Assembly (NCBI RefSeq): GCF_014836405.1
Contig: NZ_JACSQU010000002.1
Span: forward strand, 248,001 to 312,000
Length of the DNA: 64,000 nt
From: Brevundimonas guildfordensis
GTDB lineage: Bacteria > Pseudomonadota > Alphaproteobacteria > Caulobacterales > Caulobacteraceae
Direction: 5' to 3'
In this document: positions 19,537 to 28,711 of the stretch, piece after piece
Numbering within the stretch: the stretch's first letter is position 1
How the letters are laid out: each line of letters starts with the position of its first letter
Notes under the pieces: generated by a model
What the model was told of the DNA's origin: nothing
The model's input: only the letters and a program-made list of their open reading frames with translations
The model's database searches: none
Made by a program: the position numbers and the translations under genes

Positions 19537-19758
19537 TCACTCGCCCAGCAGCCTGGGGTCGATCCGGCTCTTGCGGCCCGGCAGGTCGGCCATGACGGCG
19601 GCGCGGCCCTCGTCGGTCATCCGGCTCCAGGTCGCGATTTCCTGAAGGGTGCGCAGGCAGCCCAGGCACAGGCCCGACGCGCCGTCGACGGTGCAGACCA
19701 TGACGCAGGGGCTGGCGATGGCGCGGGGCGGGGAGGAGGGGGCGGGCGTGTCGGGCAT
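19537..19758 (-). CDS. DUF1289 small cysteine protein
   Basis: 73 residues with the DUF1289 pattern: SPCVMVCTVDGASGLCLGCLRTLQEIATW, containing four cysteines that probably bind a metal or cluster. Function is not established. It lies on the same strand upstream of the aspartic protease gene, about 90 bp away. Confidence 0.88.
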   Translation of the reverse strand: MPDTPAPSSPPRAIASPCVMVCTVDGASGLCLGCLRTLQEIATWSRMTDEGRAAVMADLPGRKSRIDPRLLGE

Positions 19759-19924
19759 GGTTCGTGACGGTATCGCAACAACGAGTCCGGGAACGGACTA
19801 TAATTTCTTGACTTTTCGCGCCAGGCGGCTATATTCATCCTCGACGCGAAACGACTGACAGGGTGAGAGTCCCAAAAAGCACGACGTGTCTTCTTTCATC
19901 GTTCAACGAAAGGAGACGCCAAAA

Positions 19925-20086
19925 ATGAACGAAAACAAAGAGCGCAATCTCCAGCACGCCATGATGTCCTTCGCCCTGTTCGGCGGGATGCTGGTGAATA
20001 CGAAGCAGATGAACGGCGCCGGCGACCGCGTGGTCAGCCACCCGTCCAACTTCGTGCCCATAACGATCAAACGGCCGCGCGCGTAG
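19925..20086 (+). CDS. Small hypothetical protein
   Basis: 53 residues beginning MNENKERNLQHAMMSFALFGGMLVN. The start is set by AGGAG at 19911-19915, 9 nt upstream; an in-frame ATG at 19886 lacks such a site. It contains one short hydrophobic stretch (AMMSFALFGGMLV) and a basic tail (IKRPRA). It is followed by a clear intrinsic terminator, which supports a separate transcript. I recognise no family. Confidence 0.65.
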   Translation: MNENKERNLQHAMMSFALFGGMLVNTKQMNGAGDRVVSHPSNFVPITIKRPRA

Positions 20087-20114
20087 TCGCGAGACTGAAT
20101 GATCCAGCCAGAAG

Positions 20115-20140
20115 CCCCGGTCAGAACGACCGGGGTTTTT
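20115..20140 (+). terminator. Intrinsic terminator
   Basis: Stem CCCCGGTC / GACCGGGG with a 5-nt loop followed directly by five T residues (20136-20140), 29 bp after the small gene stop. Confidence 0.9.
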
Positions 20141-20212
20141 CAATTCCGCCCTTGCCATCGCCGCGCGCCCTGGCCGAAACCGGCGGCTTCACCGGCAAGG
20201 AGGAAGCCCGCC

Positions 20213-21010
20213 ATGAGTCTGATCGTCGAAGAGCGCAAAGGCGCGGTCATGGTCTGGACGCTGGACCGGCCCGACCGTCTCAACGCCCTGCCGGACCTGG
20301 AAGACGGCGAGGCCTTCGCCGCCGCCTGCGACGCCGTCAACGCCGACCCCTCGATCCGCTGCGTGGTGATGACCGGGGCCGGACGCGCCTTCTCGGCGGG
20401 CGGCGACCTGAAGGCGATGAAGGACCGCCGCGACCTGTTCGAGGGCTCCGGCGCCGCCATCCGCGAGCGCTATCGCCGCGTCGTCCACCGCATCGTGCGC
20501 GCCCTCTATGGGCTGGAGGTTCCGCTGATCAGCGCCGTTAACGGCCCGGCGATGGGGCTGGGCTGCGACATCGCCGGACTGGGCGACATCCGCATCGCCT
20601 CCGAGCGCGCCAGCTTCGGCGTGCCCTTCATGAAGTTGGGCATCATCCCCGGCGACGGCGGCTCGTGGCTGCTGCCGCGCAACATCGGCTACAATCGCGC
20701 CGCGGAGCTGCTGTTCACCGCCCGCTCGATCGACGCGGCGACGGCCGAGCAGTGGGGTCTGGTCAACCGCGTCGTCCCGCACGAAGCGCTGATGGACGAG
20801 GCGATGCAGACGGCGGACCAGATCGCCGCCCAGCCGCCCCAGGCCCTGCGCATGGCCAAGAGCCTGCTGCGTCAGGGCCGCGACATGAACTTCGACCAGA
20901 TGCTGGAGCTGTCCGCCGCCATGCAGGCCCTGGCCCATCTGACCGACGACCACATCGAGGGCGTGAGCGCGGTGCTGGAAAAGCGGGCGGGGGATTTCAC
21001 AGGGAACTAG
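20213..21010 (+). CDS. Enoyl-CoA hydratase/isomerase family protein
   Basis: 265-residue crotonase-fold enzyme. It has the oxyanion-hole segments GAGRAFSAGGDLKAM and VNGPAMGLGCDIAGLGDIRIAS, then FMKLGIIPGDGGSWLLPR, where the hydratase Glu position reads Asp (PGDGG), and the helix LLRQGRDMNF. Crotonases act on acyl-CoA in beta-oxidation or other catabolism; the exact substrate cannot be told. The start has AAGGAGG 8 nt upstream. It stands alone between terminators, so it is probably a single-gene unit. Confidence 0.88.
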   Translation: MSLIVEERKGAVMVWTLDRPDRLNALPDLEDGEAFAAACDAVNADPSIRCVVMTGAGRAFSAGGDLKAMKDRRDLFEGSGAAIRERYRRVVHRIVRALYGLEVPLISAVNGPAMGLGCDIAGLGDIRIASERASFGVPFMKLGIIPGDGGSWLLPRNIGYNRAAELLFTARSIDAATAEQWGLVNRVVPHEALMDEAMQTADQIAAQPPQALRMAKSLLRQGRDMNFDQMLELSAAMQALAHLTDDHIEGVSAVLEKRAGDFTGN

Positions 21011-21022
21011 GTTTCACAACCC

Positions 21023-21050
21023 GCTCACCCCGGCGGACGCCGGGATGAGC
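21023..21050. repeat. Short palindromic repeat unit
   Basis: GCTCACCCCGGC-N4-GCCGGGATGAGC, a 12-bp dyad with one mismatch, of the CCGGGATGA type common between genes in alphaproteobacteria. It lies 13 bp after the crotonase stop. Confidence 0.6.
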
Positions 21051-21067
21051 GGAAGAGTAGGCGCAAA

Positions 21068-21107
21068 CCAAAAAAGGGGCCCCTCGCGAGGCCCCCTTTC
21101 CGTTTTC
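21068..21107. terminator. Bidirectional terminator between convergent genes
   Basis: A run of A, then GGGGCC-loop-GGCCCC, then CTTTCCGTTTT. T-runs exist for both strands, and the site sits between the convergent crotonase gene and the HlyD-type adaptor gene. Confidence 0.75.
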
Positions 21108-21121
21108 ATCCCGATCCCGAG

Positions 21122-22138
21122 TTACGCCCGGGCGGGGGCCTTCATGGCGCGCGTGGCGGGCACGCCGGTCGTGGCGTTGTCGCGCTTGGCGCCCGCCGTC
21201 TCGCCCGGCTTCATGAACTTGACCAGGACGCGCTGGCCGATCAGCAGCGGCGCCTCGTCGACGGCGACCACCACCTCGACAACGCGCTCGTCGGTGCGTT
21301 GCGACGGATCGTCCGAGGCCAGTTTGCGGGCGCCGAAGACGGCGGCGCGGCGCAGCACCTTGCCGACATAGACCTTGGTCGGATCGCCTTCAGGGGTGAT
21401 CTCGACGGCCTGGTCGACCGAGACGTTGGGGATGTCGGCCTCGACGATTTCGGCGCGGGCGATGCGCGGCGCGGCGGGCTCCAGGTCGAACATGTTCGAC
21501 ACGTTCAGGGTCGAGGCGCCGGCGCCGGGGTTGGCGTAGCGGCGCACGATGCGGCCGTCGGCCGGCGAGCGGATCACCGTCAGCTCGACGTTGTAGGCGG
21601 CCTGATCGCGGCGGGCGCGAGCCGTCTGCACAGCGGCCTGCTGCGAGCCGAGGCGGGCCTGGGCCTGGGCGATGGCGTCGCGGGCCTGGTCCATGCGCTG
21701 GGCGGCGACGAAGTTGGTGGCGACCAGCTTCGCCAGGCGGTCGTATTCGCGCTGGGCCGTAGCGATGTCGACGTTGATCAAGCGCAGCTGGCTTTCGGCC
21801 TGGGCTAGATCGGCGGCCGCCGTCTGCAGCGACAGGCGCGGCTCGTCGTCTTCCTGGCGGGCCAGGATCTGACCGGCCGTCACCAGGTCGCCTTCCTGCA
21901 CCAGGACGTCGCGCACCACGCCGCCGCGGCGCGCCGCGATCTGGATGATGCCGCCTTCGATGTCGATCTTGCCGTTGGCGATGGCCGAGTAGGGGCTTTC
22001 GACCTTCTTCTCGGCGGCCTGCGCCAGTTCGGCCTTCTTGGCGGCGCCGGCCTTCTGCATCATGCCGAAGCCGACGATCAGCACGACCAGCAGCGCCAGG
22101 CCGATCCAGAGCCATTTGTTTTTCAGGAATGCGGGCAT
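21122..22138 (-). CDS. Periplasmic adaptor of ABC exporter (HlyD/DevB type)
   Basis: 338 residues. An N-terminal membrane helix (WLWIGLALLVVLIVGFGMM) is followed by a lipoyl/barrel-sandwich half (IAARRGGVVRDVLVQEGDLV), a long alpha-hairpin coiled coil (about 95-175, rich in Ala, Gln, Asp and Arg), the returning sandwich strand VIRSPADGRIVRRYA and a beta-barrel domain. It links an inner-membrane ABC pump to an outer-membrane channel. It is the third gene of permease-ATPase-adaptor, the DevBCA/MacAB-like arrangement. The outer-membrane partner is not nearby. Confidence 0.9.
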   Translation of the reverse strand: MPAFLKNKWLWIGLALLVVLIVGFGMMQKAGAAKKAELAQAAEKKVESPYSAIANGKIDIEGGIIQIAARRGGVVRDVLVQEGDLVTAGQILARQEDDEPRLSLQTAAADLAQAESQLRLINVDIATAQREYDRLAKLVATNFVAAQRMDQARDAIAQAQARLGSQQAAVQTARARRDQAAYNVELTVIRSPADGRIVRRYANPGAGASTLNVSNMFDLEPAAPRIARAEIVEADIPNVSVDQAVEITPEGDPTKVYVGKVLRRAAVFGARKLASDDPSQRTDERVVEVVVAVDEAPLLIGQRVLVKFMKPGETAGAKRDNATTGVPATRAMKAPARA

Positions 22139-22161
22139 GGGGGTCCTCAAGGGGATCGGGG

Positions 22162-22917
22162 TCAGTGCGACGCCAGGATGGCTTCGGGATTGGGGGTGCG
22201 GCGCTGATCGTCGATGATCACGCCGTCTTCGATGTGGATCACGCGGTCGGCCCAGGCTTCCAGGCGCGGGTCGTGGGTCACGCAGATGACCGCCGCGCCG
22301 TGTTCGGTGGCCGCCCGGCGCAGCAGGCGGATCACCACCTGCCCGTTCTCGCCGTCCAGCGCCGAGGTCGGTTCATCGGCGAACAGGATCTGCGGGTCCT
22401 TGGCCAGGGCGCGGGCGATGGCGACGCGCTGCTTCTCGCCGCCGGACAGGGCCGCCGGGCGCTGGTGCAGGCGATGGCCCAGGCCGACCTCTTCCAGCGC
22501 CAGGGCGGCGCGCTTCTTGGCCTTCTCCGGCGACAGGCCCTGATACTTCAGCACCGTCGTCACCTGCTGCAGCGCGCTGAGCGCCGGGAACAGGTTGAAG
22601 CCCTGGAAGATGAAGCCGCAGTGATCCAGGCGGAACTTGTCGATCTTGCCGCCCGACAGCTTCCACAGGTCGTCCACGTCCAGGGCGTCGACGCGCCCTT
22701 CCTCGGGCCGCAGCAGGCCGGACAGGGCGGCGATCAGCGTCGACTTGCCCGAGCCCGACGGGCCCATGACCATGGTCAGGTCGCCGTGACGAGCGTCGAA
22801 ATCCACGCCCTTCAGCACCTCGACATAGGACCGGCCGGACTTGAACCGCTTGACCAGTCCCTTGGCTTCCAGGGCGAACTCGCCGTGCCTGCCTTGAACT
22901 TTCGTATGTTTGTTCAT
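22162..22917 (-). CDS. ABC exporter ATP-binding protein (DevA/LolD-like)
   Basis: 251 residues, with Walker A GPSGSGKST, Q-loop FIFQGFNLFPALS, signature LSGGEKQRVAIARAL, Walker B ILFADEPTSALD and the H-switch VTHD. The start is the ATG overlapping the permease stop by 4 nt (22914-22917); the longer open frame upstream is a shadow of the permease gene. Belongs with the FtsX-type permease and HlyD-type adaptor. Confidence 0.94.
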   Translation of the reverse strand: MNKHTKVQGRHGEFALEAKGLVKRFKSGRSYVEVLKGVDFDARHGDLTMVMGPSGSGKSTLIAALSGLLRPEEGRVDALDVDDLWKLSGGKIDKFRLDHCGFIFQGFNLFPALSALQQVTTVLKYQGLSPEKAKKRAALALEEVGLGHRLHQRPAALSGGEKQRVAIARALAKDPQILFADEPTSALDGENGQVVIRLLRRAATEHGAAVICVTHDPRLEAWADRVIHIEDGVIIDDQRRTPNPEAILASH

Positions 22918-24086
22918 CGCAGCAGGTCCGCAGGTTGGCTCTTCTTCAGGATGCCCATCGACAGGAAGCCCGACAGCATGGAGATGGCGATCAGGCCCCC
23001 GCCGACCACGATCAGCAGTATGGGCGGCAGGGAGATGATGACGGCGTTGGACAGGGCCAGCAGCGACAGCAGCCAGGTCAGCAGGATGGCCGCGCCGACC
23101 CCCACCATGCCGACCCAGAAGCTCAGCTCCATGACGATGCGGCGCAAGGATCCCATGCCGACGCCCAGGGCGCGCAGCGAGGCGAACTCCTTGATGTTGG
23201 CCATGATGGCGCCGCGCAGGGTCTGCCAGGTGATGGCCACGCCGATGATGATCCCCAGCACGACGCAGCCGCCGATGATGATGACCAGAATGCCTTCCTC
23301 GAACATGGCGCCGGCGTTGGCGTCGGCCAGCTGCTGACGGGTCCAGGCCTTCCACTGGCCGTTGCCCATGGCGTTCAGCTGGGCCACCACGTGCTCGGCG
23401 CGGGCCGGGTCCTTGATGCGGATCATGAGCGGGCCGACGCGCGGCCCCTCGAAGGCCTGGCCCAGCATCCGCAAGCTGTCGCGTGACATGACGATGGTCG
23501 GCTGCATCATGTTGGGATAGCCGCGCAGCACGCCCACCACGGTCACGGTCTGGCCGTTGAACAGGGCCTTGTCGCCCAGCTTGACGCCCAGCGGCGTCAG
23601 CGCCGTCTCGTCCACCGCCACGGTGAAGGGCTGGCGCAGGGCCTCGACCAGTTCGTCGGAATAGTCGCGCGGGATGGTGACCGAGCCGGGCGCGGTGTCG
23701 ATGATGTTGACCAGGACGCTCTTCTGGCGCGGCGCGCCCTGCTTGGCGCGATCGGCGGCCGTGGCGGTCGGGTCGACGTTCTTGATGTTCTGGAAATTGC
23801 CGCCCGACATGTCGAGCGTCTTCACCTCGACCACCTCAGGATGGTTGTAGGCCAGCGGCACGAAGCGGCGCGGCATGCCCATCGGCCCGCTGAACAGGGC
23901 CTTGGCGCCGGGCTGCATGATGAAGATGTCAGCGCTGGAGCGCTCGATGGCGGCGGTGAAACCCTTGCCGATGCCGATGAAGACCCCGGTCATGGCCAGC
24001 ACCAGCAGCCCCGACAGGGCGAGCGCCATGACGGCGGCCATATAGCGGCGCCACTCGAAGAGCAGCGTGGATAGCGCGAGCGACAT
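22914..24086 (-). CDS. ABC exporter permease (FtsX/DevC type)
   Basis: 390 residues with the MacB/DevC layout: a first membrane helix (MALALSGLLVLAMTGVFIGI), a large periplasmic domain (about 45-265), then three C-terminal helices (VIIIGGCVVLGIIIGVAIT, ILLTWLLSLLAL, ILLIVVGGGLIAISML). It contains the coupling segment ANIKEFASLRALG. First gene of the exporter operon. Substrates of relatives include lipids, glycolipids and lipoproteins; this one's is unknown. Confidence 0.93.
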   Translation of the reverse strand: MSLALSTLLFEWRRYMAAVMALALSGLLVLAMTGVFIGIGKGFTAAIERSSADIFIMQPGAKALFSGPMGMPRRFVPLAYNHPEVVEVKTLDMSGGNFQNIKNVDPTATAADRAKQGAPRQKSVLVNIIDTAPGSVTIPRDYSDELVEALRQPFTVAVDETALTPLGVKLGDKALFNGQTVTVVGVLRGYPNMMQPTIVMSRDSLRMLGQAFEGPRVGPLMIRIKDPARAEHVVAQLNAMGNGQWKAWTRQQLADANAGAMFEEGILVIIIGGCVVLGIIIGVAITWQTLRGAIMANIKEFASLRALGVGMGSLRRIVMELSFWVGMVGVGAAILLTWLLSLLALSNAVIISLPPILLIVVGGGLIAISMLSGFLSMGILKKSQPADLLR

Positions 24087-24271
24087 GACGCGTATTCATT
24101 CCCCTGACTTGCACTGTTATCTGACGCTCTGGCAGCGCTTGGCCAAGTTAAATCGGGGTAAGGCTGGCTCGGCCGGATTTGTTACGGGGCTTGAGGGGGC
24201 GCCCCTCGCGGGTTTAGTGACGATTTCAACAGCAAGGCGTGGGCGTGGTGTCCCGCCTCTCGGAGACGCCC

Positions 24272-26365
24272 ATGTCGCTTCGCCGCACCCTTTCCTTCAC
24301 CGCCTCGCTGGCCGCCCTCGGCATGGCCGCCGTGGTGGTCAACGCTCCCGCCTCGGCCGCGCGCGCCGACGAGGGGATGTGGACCTTCGACACCTTCCCG
24401 ATCCAGACGGTCAATCAGAAGTACGGCACGCGCATCGACCAGGCCTGGCTGGACCGCGTTCGCAACGCCGCCGTGCGCCTGCAGGGCTGCTCGGCCTCGT
24501 TCGTGTCGGGTGAAGGCCTGATCCTGACCAACCACCACTGCGTCATCTCCTGCGTCCAGGACCTGTCGACGGCCCAGAACGACTACGTCAAGAACGGCTG
24601 GATGCCCGCCACGCGCGAGGAAGAGAAGACCTGCCCCGGCCAGACGGCCGAGGTCCTGACCGACATCACCGACGTCACCGACCGCGTCCTGGGCGCCGGC
24701 TCGGGCCTGGAAGGCGCCGCCTTCGTCGCCGCCCGCTCGGCCGAGATCGACAAGATCCAGAAGGAAGCCTGCGGCGACGACCGCAAGCTGACGTGTCAGG
24801 TCATCAGCTTCTATCGCGGCGGCAAATACGCCCTGTACAAGTTCCGCAAGTATGAGGACGTGCGCCTGGCCTTCGCGCCGGAGTTCCAGGCGGCCTTCTT
24901 CGGCGGCGATCCGGACAACTTCAACTTCCCGCGCTACGCCCTCGATGCGGCCTTCCTGCGCGCCTATGAGGACGGCAAGCCGGTCGCCTCGCCCAACCAC
25001 CTGAAGTGGAACCCCAACGCCCCGACCGACGGCGAGGCCACCTTCGTGGCGGGCAACCCCGGCTCGACCTCGCGCCTGCTGACCATGAGCCAGCTGGAGC
25101 GCCTGCGCGACCAGCAGATCCCCATCACCCTGATCCAGAGCGCCGAACTGCGCGGCCGTCTGGTCGAATATTCGACCCTGGGCGAGGAAGAGAAGCGGGT
25201 CGCGCTGGACCCCATCTTCGGTCTGGAGAACAGCTTCAAGGTCTACTACGGCCAGCAGGGCGCCCTGACGGACCCCGCCTTCATGGCCAAGAAGCGCCAG
25301 GAAGAGGCCGAGCTGCGCCAGCGCGTCGCCGCCGACCCGGCCGTGGCCGAGCGCATCGGCGACCCCTGGGCCGATCTGGAAAAGGTGCAGGCGACGGCCC
25401 GCGACCTGTATCTGCCCTATCGCCAGCTTGAGGCGAACGCCGGCGGCGGCTCGACCCTATATTCCTACGCCCGCGCCATCGTCCGCGCGTCGAAGGAGCG
25501 CGCCAAGCCGGTCGCCGAACGCCGCGCCGGCTACGCCGACAGCGACATCGCCGCCCTGGGCCGCCGCCTGGCCTCGGACGCCCCGATCCCGGTCGGCGTC
25601 GAGGAAATCCAGCTGTCGCACTGGATGCTGAAGACCCGCGAATACCTGACGGTCGACAGCGCCGATGTGAAGGCCATGCTGGGCGCTGAAAGCCCCGAAA
25701 CCATCGCCGACCGTCTGGTGCAGAGCCGCCTGATCGACCCGGCCTTCCGCGCCGAGGCCCTGGCCATGACGCCGGAACAGCTGGCCGCCTCGGGCGATCC
25801 GATGATCGCCTTCGTCCTGGCCAATGACGACGCGGCCCAGGCCGTCCGCACCCAGTGGGACGCCGGGGTCAACGCCCCGACCGCCCGCGCCGCCGAAAAG
25901 GTCGCCCAGGCCCGCTTCGCCGTCTACGGTGACAACCTGTATCCGGACGCCACCTTCTCCTTGCGCCTGTCCTACGGCCAGGTGAAGGGCTGGACCTATC
26001 GCGGCGTCACCGTGCCGTCCTTCACCTACATGGGCGGCCTGTATGAGCGCGCGACCGGCGCCGAGCCGTTCAACGCGTCCGAGCGTTTCCTGGCCGCCAA
26101 GGACCGGATCAACAAGGACGTGGTCTACGACTTCGTCTCGACCAACGACATCATCGGCGGCAACTCCGGCTCGCCGGTGATCAACGCCAAGGGTGAAGTG
26201 ATCGGCGCCGCCTTCGACGGCAACATCCACTCGCTGGGCGGCTCGTTCGGCTACGACGGCGAGCTGAACCGAACGGTGTCGGTCTCGACCGCCGCCGTCA
26301 CCGAGGCCCTACGCAACGTCTACAACCAGCCGCGCCTGCTGCGCGAACTGGGCGTGCGTCGCTAA
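24272..26365 (+). CDS. S46 family dipeptidyl-peptidase (DPP7-like)
   Basis: 697 residues with a signal peptide ending near ASAARA. A secreted serine exopeptidase that removes dipeptides from peptide N-termini. Catalytic His is in LTNHHCVISC and Ser632 in GGNSGSPV. The P1-specificity position, 18 residues after the serine, is Gly650 (AAFDGN), as in DPP7-type enzymes that take hydrophobic P1 residues. Full family length. The start is the ATG before the signal sequence, 11 codons inside a longer frame. It is followed by a palindromic repeat element and a second S46 gene. Confidence 0.94.
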   Translation: MSLRRTLSFTASLAALGMAAVVVNAPASAARADEGMWTFDTFPIQTVNQKYGTRIDQAWLDRVRNAAVRLQGCSASFVSGEGLILTNHHCVISCVQDLSTAQNDYVKNGWMPATREEEKTCPGQTAEVLTDITDVTDRVLGAGSGLEGAAFVAARSAEIDKIQKEACGDDRKLTCQVISFYRGGKYALYKFRKYEDVRLAFAPEFQAAFFGGDPDNFNFPRYALDAAFLRAYEDGKPVASPNHLKWNPNAPTDGEATFVAGNPGSTSRLLTMSQLERLRDQQIPITLIQSAELRGRLVEYSTLGEEEKRVALDPIFGLENSFKVYYGQQGALTDPAFMAKKRQEEAELRQRVAADPAVAERIGDPWADLEKVQATARDLYLPYRQLEANAGGGSTLYSYARAIVRASKERAKPVAERRAGYADSDIAALGRRLASDAPIPVGVEEIQLSHWMLKTREYLTVDSADVKAMLGAESPETIADRLVQSRLIDPAFRAEALAMTPEQLAASGDPMIAFVLANDDAAQAVRTQWDAGVNAPTARAAEKVAQARFAVYGDNLYPDATFSLRLSYGQVKGWTYRGVTVPSFTYMGGLYERATGAEPFNASERFLAAKDRINKDVVYDFVSTNDIIGGNSGSPVINAKGEVIGAAFDGNIHSLGGSFGYDGELNRTVSVSTAAVTEALRNVYNQPRLLRELGVRR

Positions 26366-26380
26366 ATAAAGGCGACTTTC

Positions 26381-26509
26381 TCCTCCCCACATCGTGGGGA
26401 GGGGGACCACGAAGTGGTGGAGGGTCCTGCGACAGCAGAACCAAGCAGCCCCTCCGTCTCGTCGGCTTCGCCGCCGATCCACCTCCCCATCGCCATGCGA
26501 TAGGGAGGA
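26381..26509. repeat. Gene-less relative of the DUF559-flanking repeat
   Basis: The left part (26381-26425) matches the left end of the DUF559 cassette almost base for base: TCCTCCCCA-loop-TGGGGAGG then ACCAC-loop-GTGGT and GGAGGG. The right part (26449-26509) is an inverted but divergent unit ending TAGGGAGGA. Only about 23 bp lie between. It sits between two S46 peptidase genes and looks like a non-autonomous derivative. Confidence 0.75.
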
Positions 26510-26561
26510 AAAGTTACGCCCCCGTCTGACGCATCGGCCTGCTAGCTTTCTTCCCGCCGAT

Positions 26562-26613
26562 TTCAGACTATTCAGACGAATTAGACTCTGTTTTTTCCTC
26601 GCCGGAGTCTGAA
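26562..26613 (+). promoter_or_regulatory. Repeat-rich leader upstream of second S46 gene
   Basis: TTCAGAC occurs twice 9 bp apart (26562, 26571) and is followed by TTAGACTC. AGACTC (26583-26588) pairs with GAGTCT (26605-26610) across a U-rich loop, and TTCAGACT pairs with AGTCTGAA (26606-26613) in an alternative fold. It may be a binding site or an mRNA switch; nothing else supports either. Confidence 0.3.
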
Positions 26614-26626
26614 TCAGGAGCTTCTC

Positions 26627-28711
26627 ATGCGTCACATGCTGTTCGCCTCGGCCGCCGTCCTGGCCTTCGCCGCCGCCTCTTCGGCCAAGGCGGAGGAGGG
26701 CATGTGGACCTATGACAACTTCCCCATCGCCCGCGCCAATCAGACGCTGGGCACGAACATCGACCAGGCCTGGCTGGACCGCGTGCGCCTGTCGTCGGTG
26801 AAGTTCGGCGGCTGTTCGGCGGGGGTCATCTCGGCCGAGGGGCTGGTGATGACCAACAACCACTGCGTCTCGTCCTGCGTCGCCAATCTGTCGACGCCCC
26901 AGCTGCAGTACAATGAGACCGGCTTCACGCCCAAGAGCCGCGAGGAAGAGCTGCAATGCCCCGGCGCCTCGGCGGAAATCCTGACCGACATCACCGACGT
27001 CACCGAACGGGTCCAGAAGGCGGGCGCCGGTCTGGACGGCCAGGCCTACACCCAGGCGCGCGAGGCCGAGGCCGGCCGCATCGAGACCGAGGCCTGTGGC
27101 GATGACGCCAAGATCCGCTGTCAGGTCGTCAGCCTGTATCGCGGCGGCCAGTTCAAGCTCTACAAGTTCCGCAAATACTCCGACGTGCGCCTGGCCTGGG
27201 CGCCGGAAGACCGCGCTGCGACCTTCGGCGGCGATCTGGACAACTTCTCCTTCCCGCGCTTCGCCATCGATGCCGCCTTCATCCGTCTGTATGAAGACGG
27301 CAAGCCCGCCGCGACGCCGACCCACTTCACCTGGAACCCGAACAAGCCGACCGAGGGCGAGCCCGTCTTCGTCACCGGCAACCCCGGCTCGACCCAGCGT
27401 CTGCTGACGCAGGCCCAGCTGATGACCATCCGCGACGTGGTCCTGCCGCTGGACCAGCTGATCGCGTCGGAGCTGCGCGGCCGTCTGATCCGCTATTCGG
27501 AAGAGGGCGAGGATCAGGCCTTCATCGCCATGGACCCGCTGTCGGGCGTCGAGAACACCTATAAGCGCGGGCGCGGCCGGATGGCCGCCCTGATCGACCC
27601 GGCCTTCATGGACCAGCTGGCCGGTCAGGAAACCGTCTTCCGTCGCGGCGTGGCCGAGAATGAGGCCCTGTCGGCCGAGGTCGGCGATCCCTGGGCCGTT
27701 CTGGCTGGCGTCCAGCCGATCGCGCGCGAGCTCTATGCCCCGATGGCCCTGCTGGAAGGCGGCACCGGCATGGGCACGACCTCGGTGGCGGGCGGCTCGC
27801 CCCTGTTCAGCTGGGCGCGGGCCATCGTGCGCGGCGCTCAGGAACGCGCCAAGCCATCCGACCAGCGCCTGCCCGAGTTCGCCGACAGCCGCCTGCCGGG
27901 CGTGCAGTCCAGCCTCTTCGCCGCCCGCCCGACCTATCCGGAGCTGGAGCAGGTCCGTCTGGAATGGTGGCTGTCCAAGACGCGCGAATGGCTGACCGTC
28001 GACAGCCCCTACGTCCGCACCCTGCTGGGCAAGGAGAGCCCCGAAGGCCTGTCCGCCCGGCTGGTCGAAGGCACCAAGCTGGCCGATCCGGCCGTGCGCC
28101 GCGCCCTGTGGGAAGGCGGCCTGCCCGCCGTCCAGGCCTCGACCGATCCGCTGATCCAGTACGTCCTGGCTATCGACGCCGACGCCCGCGCCGTCCGCAC
28201 CCAGTGGGACAACACGGTCAAGGCGCCGACCGACCGCGCCTCGGAACAACTGTCATCCGCCCGCTTCGCTGTCTTCGGCGACGCCGTCTACCCCGACGCT
28301 ACCGGCACCCTGCGCCTGACCTACGGCCGGGTCGAAGGGACCGACGTGCCGGGCCAGCGCATTCCCGCCTTCACCACCTTCGCCGGCCTGTGGGACCGGG
28401 CGACCGGCGCCGAGCCGTTCAACGTCGCGCCCAAGCTGCTGGCCGCCAAGGACCGCATCGACCCCAACGCGGTGATGAACATGGCCGTCTCGTCCGACAC
28501 CATCGGCGGCTCGTCGGGCTCGCCCGCCGTCAACGCCAAGGGCGAGATCATCGGCGCCAACTTCGACTCCACCGTCCTGACCCAGCGCAACGCCTATGGC
28601 TATGACCGCAACGTCAACCGCAGCGTCATCGTCACCACCCAGGCCGTGACCACGGCCCTGCGCGACGTCTACGGCATGGATCACCTGATCACGGAGTTGG
28701 GCGTCCAGTGA
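26627..28711 (+). CDS. S46 family dipeptidyl-peptidase paralogue with Ser at the P1-specificity site
   Basis: 694 residues, clearly homologous to the preceding gene over its full length, with a signal peptide ending SSAKA. Catalytic His in MTNNHCVSSC and Ser630 in GGSSGSPA. At the position 18 residues after the serine, where DPP7 has Gly and DPP11 has Arg, it has Ser648 (ANFDST), so its substrate choice should differ from its neighbour. Start: CAGGAG 6 nt before the ATG. The stop overlaps the GTG of a GNAT gene. Tandem duplication followed by divergence is the simplest origin. Confidence 0.93.
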   Translation: MRHMLFASAAVLAFAAASSAKAEEGMWTYDNFPIARANQTLGTNIDQAWLDRVRLSSVKFGGCSAGVISAEGLVMTNNHCVSSCVANLSTPQLQYNETGFTPKSREEELQCPGASAEILTDITDVTERVQKAGAGLDGQAYTQAREAEAGRIETEACGDDAKIRCQVVSLYRGGQFKLYKFRKYSDVRLAWAPEDRAATFGGDLDNFSFPRFAIDAAFIRLYEDGKPAATPTHFTWNPNKPTEGEPVFVTGNPGSTQRLLTQAQLMTIRDVVLPLDQLIASELRGRLIRYSEEGEDQAFIAMDPLSGVENTYKRGRGRMAALIDPAFMDQLAGQETVFRRGVAENEALSAEVGDPWAVLAGVQPIARELYAPMALLEGGTGMGTTSVAGGSPLFSWARAIVRGAQERAKPSDQRLPEFADSRLPGVQSSLFAARPTYPELEQVRLEWWLSKTREWLTVDSPYVRTLLGKESPEGLSARLVEGTKLADPAVRRALWEGGLPAVQASTDPLIQYVLAIDADARAVRTQWDNTVKAPTDRASEQLSSARFAVFGDAVYPDATGTLRLTYGRVEGTDVPGQRIPAFTTFAGLWDRATGAEPFNVAPKLLAAKDRIDPNAVMNMAVSSDTIGGSSGSPAVNAKGEIIGANFDSTVLTQRNAYGYDRNVNRSVIVTTQAVTTALRDVYGMDHLITELGVQ

